From Kofleriaceae bacterium (lineage in GTDB: Bacteria; Myxococcota_A; Polyangia; Haliangiales; Haliangiaceae): 64,000 nt of DNA. Both the position numbers and the translations under genes were made by a program. Positions 1 through 14,157 of the stretch are shown piece by piece. The stretch's first letter is position 1. Every line of letters begins with the position of its first letter. The notes under the pieces were generated by a model that was not told the DNA's origin, did no database searches, and saw only the letters and a list, made by a program, of their open reading frames with translations. The stretch is from contig JACKDR010000031.1 in the NCBI GenBank assembly GCA_020633495.1, positions 18,683 through 82,682 on the forward strand, written 5' to 3'.

Positions 1-155
1 GCGGCGGCGGCGGCTACTCGGGCGGCGCGGGCAACGCCGCCGAGGCCCTCGGCCTGACCTCCGGCGGCGGCGGCTCGTACACCACGGGCACCGCGACGAC
101 GATCATCGTGCGGCCCGATCACGGCCCGGGCCGGATCACGATCACGCCGATGTGA
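1..155 (+). CDS. C-terminal end of a Gly-rich protein (5' end outside window)
   Basis: An open frame enters from the left edge and stops at TGA 153–155. The 50 visible residues begin with poly-Gly, continue with a Gly/Ser/Thr stretch and end in a basic, beta-prone tail (TTIIVRPDHG, then GRITITPM). No family can be named from this fragment. The codon pattern matches the neighbours, with strong G/C at third positions. A Gly-rich tail of similar style ends the window on the opposite strand at 63882–64000, so Gly-rich secreted proteins may be common in this genome. The function is unknown. Confidence 0.55.
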   Translation, partial: GGGGYSGGAGNAAEALGLTSGGGGSYTTGTATTIIVRPDHGPGRITITPM

Positions 156-254
156 GCCGGCGCGACGAGGCGCGACGACGCCGCCGCGCCGCCGCGACCG
201 GGCGTCGCGGCGACGGAGGTTGTGCCGCGGCGCGCCAGGGCCGATGATCGCCCG

Positions 255-416
255 ATGTCGTCACGCGCGCCGCTCGTCGCCGCCCTGCTGCTGATCGCGG
301 CGTGCCGCGGCACGCCGGCGGCGAGCCCGCGGCGCCGCCACCCCCGGCGACCGCCGCCGCGGCCGCCGACGCCGATCGCGCCGCCGCGCCCGCCACCGCA
401 GGAGGCTCCGACGTGA
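255..416 (+). CDS. lipoprotein signal peptide segment, probably the displaced N-terminus of the next gene
   Basis: ATG 255 opens a short frame with a clear lipoprotein signal: basic start, a hydrophobic run (LVAALLLIAAC) and a Cys at residue 18. After the Cys this frame turns into an Arg/Pro-rich string typical of a wrong-frame reading. The +2 frame over the same bases gives the Ala/Pro-rich linker usual after lipoboxes in this genome and runs straight into the protein that ends at 967. I infer one lipoprotein gene with a frame change between about 310 and 400. The alternative is a 53-residue lipoprotein overlapping the next gene by four bases at GTGA. Confidence 0.4.
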   Translation: MSSRAPLVAALLLIAACRGTPAASPRRRHPRRPPPRPPTPIAPPRPPPQEAPT

Positions 417-967
417 CCATCCGCCGCTGCCTGGCCACGCTGTCGATCGATCACGGCGACTCGGTGCTGGCCGAGCAGCGCCGCGTCGGCCCCCACGCCG
501 ACGACTTCTGGGACCGCTACCCGGCGGTCTACCTCGATCCCGACACCCAGGTGCCGGTCGAGGTCACCTCGAGCTTCCAGATCGGCGGCACCCCGCTGCT
601 GTGGTTCTCCGAGGACAAGACCCACCCGGTGGTCAACGCCGCGGTGATGTCCGACCTCGTCGTCGCCGACGTCACCCGCATGGCCGCGGGCGGCCGCGCC
701 GAGATCGGCCGCCTCACCGAGCTCGGCCTCGGCCGCATGCCGGGCCGCGACCTGGCGACGTTCCTGATCCGCGCCCGCGCCATCGCGACCTACGTCCACA
801 TCGGCGCCGAGCTGTGCCTGGCCGACGAGACCGACGACGCCCGGGCCGGCTACCGCGCCCACTTCACCGGGTCGCACACCTACTTCACCAGCAAGAAGCA
901 CGTCCAGCCGCTCGACTTCGTGGTCACGATCGACCCCGAGGGCGTGATCGCCGTGGCCGTGCCCTAG
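413..967 (+). CDS. protein of unknown function, likely the body of a lipoprotein
   Basis: The frame is open from at least 302 to TAG 965–967. GTG 413 has an excellent AGGAGG at 400–405, seven bases upstream, and overlaps the stop of the signal-peptide frame as GTGA, giving 184 residues. The protein is soluble in composition with few Cys; the best-looking conserved stretch is around DFWDRYPAVYLDP. I recognise no domain. Two readings are possible: a separate cytoplasmic protein coupled to a tiny lipoprotein, or the body of that lipoprotein after a one-base indel. The continuous Ala/Pro linker upstream of 413 in this frame favours the second. Confidence 0.6.
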   Translation: MTIRRCLATLSIDHGDSVLAEQRRVGPHADDFWDRYPAVYLDPDTQVPVEVTSSFQIGGTPLLWFSEDKTHPVVNAAVMSDLVVADVTRMAAGGRAEIGRLTELGLGRMPGRDLATFLIRARAIATYVHIGAELCLADETDDARAGYRAHFTGSHTYFTSKKHVQPLDFVVTIDPEGVIAVAVP

Positions 968-1047
968 CCGGGCCCCCGCCCCGGCCTCGCCGGCGCCCCG
1001 CCCGGGGGGTTGACGCCCCGCGGGAGGAGACTATTTTGGGCGCCGCA

Positions 1048-2973
<1,926 letters not shown>

Positions 2974-2986
2974 CCCGGGCGCCCGG

Positions 2987-3859
2987 ATGCGCTACGAGGG
3001 ACAGATCTACCGCCCGCCCAGCGAGGCCGGGTCGTACATCCTGCAGGCCACGATCGGCTGCTCGTGGAACCACTGCACCTACTGCGACATGTACCGGGCC
3101 AAGCAGTTCCGGGTCCGCGACCTCGCCGAGACCCTGACCGACGTCCGGGCCGCCGGACGCGCCCACGGCGACGCCGTCGACAAGGTCTTCGTCGCCGACG
3201 GCGACGCCTTGGTGATGGACCTCGATCACTGGGAGGCGATCCTCGACGCCTGCCACGCCGCGTTCCCCCACCTGCGGCGGGTCAGCGCCTACGCCACCGC
3301 GATGAACCTGGCCGGCAAGCCGGTCGAGGCGCTGCGCCGGCTGCGCGAGCGCGGCCTGCGCCTGCTCTACATCGGGCCCGAGACCGGCGACGAGGTCACG
3401 TTCAAGCGCATCGCCAAGGGCGCCGGCTTCGACGCCCACGTCGAGGCGGCGCGACGCGCCCGCGACGCCGGCATCGAGCTGTCGGCGATCTTCCTGCTCG
3501 GCGCCGGCGGCACCGCGCGCAGCCAGGACCACGCCGAGGGCAGCGCGCGCCTGATCACCGCGATGGATCCCGCGTACGTCTCGCTCTTGACCCTGACGAT
3601 CGTGCCGGGCACGCCGCTGGCGACCCAGGCGGCGCGCGGCGGCTTCGAGCTGCCGTCGGTGACCCGGATGCTCGAGGAGCTGCGGACGATCGTCGCCGCG
3701 GCCGCGCCCACGGACGCGGTGTTCCGCACCAACCACGCCTCCAACTACCTGCCGCTCGGCGGCCGCCTGCCCCACGACCGCGACCGCATCCTGGCGATCG
3801 TCGATCGCGCCCTGGCCGGCGGCATCGCGCTCAAGCCCGAGTGGGCGCGCGGCCTGTAG
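2987..3859 (+). CDS. radical SAM protein with a CX4CX2C cluster motif
   Basis: A 290-residue radical SAM enzyme. The 4Fe-4S ligands are Cys25, Cys30 and Cys33 in GCSWNHCTYCDMY, a CX4CX2C spacing instead of the canonical CX3CX2C. From memory this spacing occurs in a subgroup of uncharacterised Elp3/coproporphyrinogen-oxidase-like radical SAM proteins. A TIM-barrel-like body follows with the Glu-containing stretch LYIGPETGDEV. There is no SPASM, TRAM or B12 domain, so no second substrate domain points to a reaction. It lies 13 bases behind htpG and ends before a hairpin. The substrate is unknown; membership of the superfamily is secure. Confidence 0.85.
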   Translation: MRYEGQIYRPPSEAGSYILQATIGCSWNHCTYCDMYRAKQFRVRDLAETLTDVRAAGRAHGDAVDKVFVADGDALVMDLDHWEAILDACHAAFPHLRRVSAYATAMNLAGKPVEALRRLRERGLRLLYIGPETGDEVTFKRIAKGAGFDAHVEAARRARDAGIELSAIFLLGAGGTARSQDHAEGSARLITAMDPAYVSLLTLTIVPGTPLATQAARGGFELPSVTRMLEELRTIVAAAAPTDAVFRTNHASNYLPLGGRLPHDRDRILAIVDRALAGGIALKPEWARGL

Positions 3860-3893
3860 CGCGGCCGCGTCACGGTCGCAGGCCGCGCCGCGT

Positions 3894-3908
3894 GGGGCAC
3901 TTTGCCCC
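3894..3908. other. short perfect hairpin between the htpG and ABC operons
   Basis: GGGGCA and TGCCCC form a six-base-pair inverted repeat around a three-base CTT loop. It lies 35 bases after the radical SAM stop and about 100 bases before the ABC ATPase start. No T-run follows, so it may be a weak terminator for the upstream unit or a regulator site for the downstream operon. Confidence 0.35.
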
Positions 3909-4009
3909 GTCGCGGCGACGATCGACATCGACGACGCCGCGACGACGCCACGGCGGAATTATCGGCGGGGGGATCATCGGTAGCTAGGGGCGAACCGCAG
4001 AGGGAGCTC

Positions 4010-7943
<3,934 letters not shown>

Positions 7944-7947
<4 letters not shown>

Positions 7948-9077
7948 CCCGCCTCAACAAGATCCTCGCCGTCGTCCTCGGCGTCCAGCTGGTCCTGGCG
8001 ATCGTCATGCTGCGCCGCGACCACGGCGCGCCGGTGGCGCGCCTCGCCGCGATCGCGCCCGACCTCGACACCGACCGCGTGACCCGGGTCCAGATCTTCG
8101 GGCCGCGCGAGCGCGACGCCACCGCCGGCGCGGCCGCGGCGCCCACCGCGGCGATCGACCTGCGGCGCGACGGCGACGCCTGGAGCCTCGCCGATCACTT
8201 CGGCTACCCCGCCGACACCGCCAAGGTGGTGTCGCTGCTCGGCGACCTGCGCGGCATGAAGGCGCGCGGCCCGATGACCACCAGCGCGGCGCGCCACGTC
8301 CAGCTCGGCGTCGCCGACGACGTCTACCAGCGCAAGGTCGTGCTGACCACCGACGCGGGCGACCGGACCTTCTACGTCGGCCAGAGCGCGGGCGGCCGGC
8401 GCACCGCGGTGCGCCGCGACGGCGACGACAAGGTCTACGCGGTCGGCGGCCTGTCGGCCTACGCGATCGACGCCACGCCGCGCGGCTGGGTCGACACCAC
8501 CTACCTCGCGGTCGCCAAGGACCAGGTGGCCAGCCTCGAGGTCAGGACCCCGCACGGCACCCTCGCGCTCGACCGCACCCTGGGGCCCTGGACCCTCGCC
8601 GTCGACGGCGCCGCCGCGACGCTCGCCGCCGGCGAGGCCCTCGATCCCACCAAGATCGACGGCCTGCTGAGCCACCTGACCAGGCTGACCCTGGCCGAGC
8701 CGGGCGACCCGGCACGCGACGCGTCGCAGCCGACGGCGACGATCACGGTGCGACTGCGAGCACCGGCCGCGCCGGCACCCGCCACCGCCGACGGCGCCGC
8801 CGCCGATGCCCCCGTTGCCGACGCCCCCGCCGCCGACGCCCCCGCCGCGGCGTCACCCGCCGCGCCCGAGCACGTCCTCGACGTGATCGCCGACGGCGAT
8901 CGCTACTGGGTCCACGAGCGCGGCGCCCCGCACGCCGCGATGGTCGACAAGAGCCAGCTCGCCGGGCTGGTCGAGCTGAGCCGCGACGCGGTGATCACGG
9001 GTGGCACGGCCAACGCCACCGCGCCGACCGCGCCGGCGCCGCGCGGCGCCGCGCCGGGCAAGGCGCCGCACGGCTGA
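7944..9077 (+). CDS. DUF4340 domain protein, partner of the GldFG-like transporter
   Basis: A 377-residue protein with one N-terminal membrane anchor (LAVVLGVQLVLAIVML, residues 8–23) and a periplasmic body of repeated beta-rich modules, such as the segment DAWSLADHFGYPADTAKVV. This fits the DUF4340 family, which regularly follows gldA-gldFG genes in Myxococcota. An Ala/Pro/Asp low-complexity stretch lies near residues 275–310. ATG 7944 overlaps the previous stop as ATGA, so this is the third gene of a coupled operon. The family's function is unknown; co-location suggests an accessory or cargo-handling subunit. Confidence 0.82.
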
Positions 9078-9110
9078 CCGGGCGCGGCGACCACGTCGAC
9101 CGGACCGACC

Positions 9111-10355
9111 TCACGCCGCCGCCGACGGCCGCGGCAGGGTCTCGCGCATCCGCGCCGCGACGATCGCGCCGGAGCCGAGGGTCAGCGCCGCGACCAGCCA
9201 CATCGCCGCGGCCAGCCCGAACGCGTCGGCGACCACGCCGGCGAGCACCGCGCCGATCGCGTAGCCGAGGTCGCGCCACAGGCGGTAGACCCCGACCGAC
9301 GACGCCCGCCAGCTCGGGTGGGCGACGTCGCCGATCGCGGCGAGCAGCGTCGGGTACACCATCGCGGTGCCGAGCCCGAGCAGCACGCCGCCGCCGGCGA
9401 AGCCGGCGAAGCCGTGGCTGCCCGCGACCACCGCGATGCCGATCGCCTGCACCCACATGCCCACGACGATGAGCCACTTGCGACCGACCCGATCCGACCA
9501 CGCGCCGGTGACCAGCTGGCCGACGCCCCAGGTCGCCGGGTAGATCGCCGCGAGCACGCCGATCTGCTCGAGGTCCATGCCCGCGGCCGCGAACAGCAGC
9601 GGGAACAGCCCCCACGCCATGCCGTCGTTGAGGTTGTTGACCAGGCCGGCCTGGGTGACGCTGGACAGGTCGCGATCGAGCGCGGTGGTTCGCCAGAACA
9701 CCTCGCGCTGGCTCGGGATCCCGCCCGCGGGCAACCGCGCCCGCAGCCCGGCCTCGACGGCGACGTGGCGCCCGGTCTCGCGCACCGCGGCCACCGACAG
9801 GCCCAGGCCGACGGCGACGAAGCCGACGCCGAGGTAGAACGGCGCCGGCCGCAGGCCGTAGCGCGCCGCGACGAAGCCGGTGGCGAGCGCGCTGGCGGCG
9901 ACCGCGGCGTAGCCGGCGAACTCGTTGAGGCCCATCGCCAGGCCGCGGCGCGCCGGCCCGACCAGATCGATCTTCATGATGACGGTCGTCGACCAGGTCA
10001 GGCCCTGGCTGACGCCGAGCAGCGCGTTGGCGATCAGCACCCAGGTCCAGGTCGGCGCCCACATCAGCAGGAACGGCACCGGCGCCGCGACCAGCCAGCC
10101 GACCACCAGCACGCGCTTGCGGCCGACCCGATCGGCCCACCGCCCGGCGACGTAGTTGCTCAGCGCCTTGGTGACGCCGAAGACCACGATGAACGACAGG
10201 ATCGCGGCCCGGGCCGCGACGTGGAGCTCGGCGCCGGCGAGCGCGGGCAGGATCGCGCGCTCGATGCCGATCATCGCGCCGACGAAGCCGTTGACGACCA
10301 CCAGCAGCGTGAACTGCGCGAGGTTGGCGCGCAGGCCGAGCCGGACCGAGGTCAT
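9111..10355 (-). CDS. MFS transporter, last gene of the arsenic operon
   Basis: A 414-residue major facilitator with about 12 hydrophobic segments and the loop signatures GRWADRVGRKRVLVVGW (between TM2 and TM3) and SDRVGRKWLIVVG in the second half. The start ATG overlaps the acr3 stop by four bases, so it belongs to the ars transcript. Its place suggests efflux of an arsenical. The known operon-linked MFS, ArsJ, exports 1-arseno-3-phosphoglycerate and is normally next to a GAPDH gene, which is absent here. I therefore do not use that name. A general drug or metabolite exporter is the alternative. Confidence 0.85.
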   Translation of the reverse strand: MTSVRLGLRANLAQFTLLVVVNGFVGAMIGIERAILPALAGAELHVAARAAILSFIVVFGVTKALSNYVAGRWADRVGRKRVLVVGWLVAAPVPFLLMWAPTWTWVLIANALLGVSQGLTWSTTVIMKIDLVGPARRGLAMGLNEFAGYAAVAASALATGFVAARYGLRPAPFYLGVGFVAVGLGLSVAAVRETGRHVAVEAGLRARLPAGGIPSQREVFWRTTALDRDLSSVTQAGLVNNLNDGMAWGLFPLLFAAAGMDLEQIGVLAAIYPATWGVGQLVTGAWSDRVGRKWLIVVGMWVQAIGIAVVAGSHGFAGFAGGGVLLGLGTAMVYPTLLAAIGDVAHPSWRASSVGVYRLWRDLGYAIGAVLAGVVADAFGLAAAMWLVAALTLGSGAIVAARMRETLPRPSAAA

Positions 10356-11464
10356 GCCGGCCGCGGGTCCGGCGAGGCCCCGGGCTCGCCGGCGAAGTAG
10401 CGCCGGCGTAGCCACAGCGCCACGTGGACCAGGCCGATCAGCGCCGGGACCTCGACCAGCGGGCCGATGACCGCGGCGAACGCGGCGCCGCTGTCGATGC
10501 CGAAGCTGGCGATCGCGACCGCGATCGCCAGCTCGAAGTTGTTCGACGCCGCGGTGAACGACAGCGTCGCCGACTGCCGGTAGCTGGCGCCGACCCGCTT
10601 GCTGAGCGCGAACGACGCCGCGAACATGACGCCGAAGTACAGCAGCAGCGGGATCGCGATGCGCAGCACGTCGAGCGGCAGCCGGACGATCGCGTCGCCC
10701 TTGAGCGAGAACATCACGACGATCGTGAACAGCAGCGACACCAGCGTGATCGGGCCGATCCGCGGCACGACCGTGGCCTCGTACCAGGCGCGGCCGCGGG
10801 CGCGGACCAGGACGCGCCGGCTCAGGAAGCCGGCGGCGAACGGGATGCCCAGGTAGATCGCGACGCTGCGCGCGATCTCGCCGATCGTGATGTCGACGAC
10901 CGCGCCCTCGAGCCCGAGCCACCCCGGCAGCAGGGTCGCGAACAGGTAGGCGTATACGGGGAAGCACAGGACCTGGAAGATCGAGTTGAGCGCGACCAGC
11001 CCGGCGGCGTACTCGGGGTCGCCCTGGGCCAGGTCGTTCCACACGATCACCATCGCGATGCAGCGAGCCAGGCCGATCAGGATCAGCCCGACCATGTAGT
11101 CGGGGTGGTCGCGCAGGAACAGGACCGCGAGGCCGAACATCAGCAGCGGCCCGATCACCCAGTTCTGCACCAGCGACAGGATCAGGACCCGGCGATCGCG
11201 GAAGACCTTGCCGAGCTCCTCGTAGCGGACCTTGGCCAGCGGCGGATACATCATCAGGATCAGGCCGATCGCGATCGGCACCGACGTGGTGCCGACGCTG
11301 AGCCGGTCGAGGCCGCGCTGGAAGCCCGGCGCCACCGAGCCGAGGGTGACGCCGATCGCCATCGCCAGGAAGATCCACAGCGTCAGGTAGCGATCGAGGA
11401 ACGACAGCCGGCCGGCGACGTGGGTCGCGCCCGGCGGCGCCGACGACGCCGCGCGATCGGTCAC
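10352..11464 (-). CDS. acr3: Acr3 arsenite efflux permease
   Basis: A 370-residue inner-membrane arsenite exporter of the Acr3 (ArsB-unrelated, BART superfamily) type, with ten hydrophobic segments. The conserved functional Cys lies in LARCIAMVIVWN, and the later SFTAASNNFELAIAVA motif is typical. The GTG start at 11464 overlaps the arsA stop as GTGA. With ArsA present the permease may work as an ATP-driven pump, although Acr3 proteins also run on the proton-motive force alone. The frame before the GTG continues open but is only a shadow of arsA. Confidence 0.93.
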   Translation of the reverse strand: MTDRAASSAPPGATHVAGRLSFLDRYLTLWIFLAMAIGVTLGSVAPGFQRGLDRLSVGTTSVPIAIGLILMMYPPLAKVRYEELGKVFRDRRVLILSLVQNWVIGPLLMFGLAVLFLRDHPDYMVGLILIGLARCIAMVIVWNDLAQGDPEYAAGLVALNSIFQVLCFPVYAYLFATLLPGWLGLEGAVVDITIGEIARSVAIYLGIPFAAGFLSRRVLVRARGRAWYEATVVPRIGPITLVSLLFTIVVMFSLKGDAIVRLPLDVLRIAIPLLLYFGVMFAASFALSKRVGASYRQSATLSFTAASNNFELAIAVAIASFGIDSGAAFAAVIGPLVEVPALIGLVHVALWLRRRYFAGEPGASPDPRPA

Positions 11465-13239
11465 GCCGCCGCCTCTGCCGCGGCGGCGACGCGACGATCG
11501 CCGGGCTCGGCCCACGGCGGCGTGGCGTCGTCGACCCACGGCACCACGACGACGCGCGACGCCAGCGCCCGGACCTCGTCGTGGAAGCGCGGCTCGGCGG
11601 CGCGGCGACGGACCAGCACCGGATCGGTGACCGCGAGCGGCACCAGGCTCTGGTTGACGACCCACGCGAACGGCGTGATCTCGGCGCGCGCCAGGTCGCG
11701 CTGCAGCTGCGCCGCCTCGTGGACCGGGGTCGCCTCGGGCAGGGTCACCAGCAGGACCCGGGTGAAGGCCGGATCGCGCAGGCGCGGCAGCAGGCGACGG
11801 ACCTCGTCGGGCGCCTCGCCGCGGGTCCGCAGGACGTCGCGGTGGTAGGCCTCGGCGGCGTCGAGCAGCAGCAGCGTGTGGCCGGTCGGCGCGGTGTCGA
11901 TCACGACGAAGCCGTGCGCGCCCTCGTCGACCAGCCGCGCGAACGCGCGGAACACCGCGATCTCCTCGGTGCACGGGCTCCGCAGATCCTCCTCGAGCAG
12001 GGCGCGGCCGGCGGCGTCGAGCCCGGCGCCCGCGGTGCGCATGACCTCGTCGGCGTAGGCGCGGGTCTCGGCGGCCGCGTCGATGTGGCTGACCCGCACG
12101 CCGGCGACCGCGGGGCCGAGCGCGGCCTCGAGGTGCGCCGCCGGGTCCGTGGTGGTGAGGTGGACCTCGTGGCCGCGGCGCGCCAGCGCCACCGCGACGT
12201 CGACCGCGACCGTGGTCTTGCCGACGCCGCCCTTGCCCATCGTCATGATGACGCCGCGGCCGCCGGCCTCGAGCGCGGGCACCAGCGAGGTCAGCGACGG
12301 CAGCGGGTCGGGCACCAGCGGCGCGGCGCGCGGCGGCTCCGCCGCCGACGCCCCGGCGGGCGCGCCGAACAGGCGGGCGAGCGCGTCGAGCCCGACCAGG
12401 CCGAAGGGCAGCAGCGGCAGCTCGGTCCGCGGCAGCGCGGCCAGCCCGGCGGGCAGCGCGGCCAGCGCGGCGCGGCCGCGCCGCTCCATCGCGACCGCGG
12501 TCACGTCGGTGGCGTCGGTGGCGCGGAAGACGCCGTTGAGGACCAGCTCCTGGCGGGTGATGCCCAGCGTGGCCAGCTCGCGGCGGGTCCGCTCGGCCTC
12601 GGCCAGCGCCGAGCGCTCGGCGCGCGCCACCAGCACCAGCGTCGTGCGATCGCCGTCGACCAGCGCGGCGCGCGACGCGTCGTAGAGCACGCGCTGCGCC
12701 TCGAGCCCGGCCAGCGGCCCCAGGCACGACGTGCCGCCGACGTTGCTGTCGAGGAAGCCGCTCCACGCGGCCGGTAGCTCGAGCAGGCGCAGCGTGTGGC
12801 CGGTCGGCGCGGTGTCGAAGACGACGTGGTCGTAGGCGCGGGTGGCGTCGACGTCGCCGAGCAGCCGCGAGAACTCGTCGAACGCGGCGATCTCGACGGT
12901 GCACGCGCCCGACAGCTGCTCCTCGATGCTGCGCACCGCGGCCTCGGGCAGGACGCCGCGGTAGGGGCCGACGACGCGCTCGCGATAGGCGCGCGCCGCG
13001 GCCTCGGGATCGACGTTGACCGCGGCCAGCCCGGGCGCGCCGGTCACCGGGGTCGGCGTCGTGCCCAGCGGCGTCGCCAGGACCTCGTCGAGGTTGGACG
13101 CCGGATCGGTGCTGACCAGCAGGACGCGCCGGCCGCGCGCGGCCAGCGCGAGGGCGGTGGCGCAGGCGACGCTGGTCTTGCCGACGCCGCCCTTGCCGGT
13201 GAAGAACAGGTTGCGCGACGCGTGCTCGACCAGCCTCAT
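11461..13239 (-). CDS. arsA: ArsA arsenite-stimulated ATPase
   Basis: A 592-residue two-lobed ATPase that energises arsenite efflux. P-loops GKGGVGKTS (residues 15–23) and GKGGVGKTT (near 333–341) start each half, and each half has the DTAPTGHTL signal-transduction motif. The metalloid-binding cysteines are present at Cys113 (SGACTVE), Cys172 (GGTSCLG) and Cys423 (SPCTEE), practically at the numbers known for the E. coli protein, so it should be a true ArsA and not a Get3-like targeting factor. It sits ten bases after arsD and overlaps acr3 by four bases. Confidence 0.96.
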   Translation of the reverse strand: MRLVEHASRNLFFTGKGGVGKTSVACATALALAARGRRVLLVSTDPASNLDEVLATPLGTTPTPVTGAPGLAAVNVDPEAAARAYRERVVGPYRGVLPEAAVRSIEEQLSGACTVEIAAFDEFSRLLGDVDATRAYDHVVFDTAPTGHTLRLLELPAAWSGFLDSNVGGTSCLGPLAGLEAQRVLYDASRAALVDGDRTTLVLVARAERSALAEAERTRRELATLGITRQELVLNGVFRATDATDVTAVAMERRGRAALAALPAGLAALPRTELPLLPFGLVGLDALARLFGAPAGASAAEPPRAAPLVPDPLPSLTSLVPALEAGGRGVIMTMGKGGVGKTTVAVDVAVALARRGHEVHLTTTDPAAHLEAALGPAVAGVRVSHIDAAAETRAYADEVMRTAGAGLDAAGRALLEEDLRSPCTEEIAVFRAFARLVDEGAHGFVVIDTAPTGHTLLLLDAAEAYHRDVLRTRGEAPDEVRRLLPRLRDPAFTRVLLVTLPEATPVHEAAQLQRDLARAEITPFAWVVNQSLVPLAVTDPVLVRRRAAEPRFHDEVRALASRVVVVPWVDDATPPWAEPGDRRVAAAAEAAA

Positions 13240-13249
13240 GGCGCCCTCC

Positions 13250-13675
13250 TCAGCAGCAGCCTGACTTCGGTCCCGCCTCCGGATCCGGCGACGCCGACGA
13301 CGTCGCCGCCGCGGCCCGGGCGCGGGCTCCGCCGCAGCACCCCGACGCCGCCGGGGCCGCGACCTTCTTGACCACGACGCCGGCTAGCGCGGCGAGGGTG
13401 TCGCGCGACGGGTACGCGCCCTCGACCGCGATCCGGTCGCCGACCAGGATCAGCGGCAGGACCTCGGTGCCGCGCTCGAGCGCCTCCTTGACCACCGGCG
13501 TGGTGGCGAACGCCCCGGGCTGCTGCGACAGGTTGAAGCGCTCCACCGCGACGCCCTGCTGGACCAGCCAGTCGACGTCGGCGGCGAAGCGCACCAGCTC
13601 GGGGTCGACGCTGGGGCCGCAGATGCCGGTCGAGCAGCACATGGCGGGGTCGAAGACCCGGATGGTCACGGTCAT
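13250..13675 (-). CDS. arsD: ArsD arsenite metallochaperone
   Basis: A 141-residue chaperone that hands arsenite to ArsA. The thioredoxin-like fold starts at once and holds the metalloid ligands Cys13, Cys14 and Cys19 in MCCSTGICG, one position later than in the E. coli protein. The body includes the conserved TTPVVKEAL. Two further Cys pairs lie at the C-terminus (GCCGG and a terminal CC), as in longer ArsD proteins. A weak AGGA precedes the ATG. It is the first gene after the operator and likely co-transcribed with arsA, acr3 and the MFS gene. Confidence 0.95.
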   Translation of the reverse strand: MTVTIRVFDPAMCCSTGICGPSVDPELVRFAADVDWLVQQGVAVERFNLSQQPGAFATTPVVKEALERGTEVLPLILVGDRIAVEGAYPSRDTLAALAGVVVKKVAAPAASGCCGGARARAAAATSSASPDPEAGPKSGCC

Positions 13676-13691
13676 GGCGGAGTCCTTTCGA

Positions 13692-13707
13692 ATCGTCGTT
13701 TGACGAT
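13692..13707. promoter_or_regulatory. probable ArsR operator between arsR and arsD
   Basis: ATCGTC and GACGAT are perfect six-base arms around a GTTT spacer. The element lies 16 bases before the arsD start and after the arsR stop. This suggests that arsD-arsA-acr3-MFS has its own arsenite-inducible promoter, or that ArsR binding attenuates read-through from arsR. ArsR-family operators are usually such 12-2-12 or 6-n-6 dyads, but I infer the binding from position and symmetry alone. Confidence 0.6.
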
Positions 13708-13736
13708 ATGTGACGCGGTGGAGCGCTCGCCGCGCA

Positions 13737-14084
13737 TCACAGGCCTCCGATCAGGGCCTTGAGGCGGCGCAGCGTCCGCGGCTCGATGCAGTAGCAGACC
13801 CGCGGGCCGTCGACCGAGCCGCGGACCAGGCCGGCGTCCTTGAGGACCTTGAGGTGCTGCGACACCGTCGACTGCGCCAGCGGCAGCTCGTCGACGATAT
13901 CGCCGCAGACGCACGAGGTCCGGCGGACCAGCAAGCGCAGGATCTGGACCCGCGCCGGGTGGCCGATCGCCTTGGCCAGGGCGGCCAGCTCGTCGTCGGC
14001 CTCGGCGCCCTCGACCGGCCTCAGATCCGGCGCCGGGTCGGCGGGGGGACAGCAGGCTTCGGAGGCGGCAGAGGCTTCGGCCAT
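13737..14084 (-). CDS. arsR: ArsR family arsenic-responsive repressor
   Basis: A 115-residue winged-helix repressor. The recognition region is STVSQHLKVLKDAGLV (about residues 72–87). The metalloid site candidates are Cys58 and Cys60 in SCVCGD, which resembles the CVCDL box of classical ArsR, plus two Cys in the C-terminal RVCYCIE. An extra Cys11-Cys12 pair sits in the disordered N-terminus. It heads the leftward ars cluster. The upstream sequence has an ATCGTGC half-site like the arms of the arsD operator, consistent with autorepression. Confidence 0.93.
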   Translation of the reverse strand: MAEASAASEACCPPADPAPDLRPVEGAEADDELAALAKAIGHPARVQILRLLVRRTSCVCGDIVDELPLAQSTVSQHLKVLKDAGLVRGSVDGPRVCYCIEPRTLRRLKALIGGL

Positions 14085-14157
14085 CGCCGATGCACGATAA
14101 TGACCGAGGCCGGGGCCGTCAACGTGGGGCGTTGCCGCACCCGCGGGCGCCGCCCCC

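Noticed and set aside
9111..10355. naming the MFS gene arsJ
   Set aside because: ArsJ is accompanied by a GAPDH gene that is missing here, and family membership cannot be told by eye.
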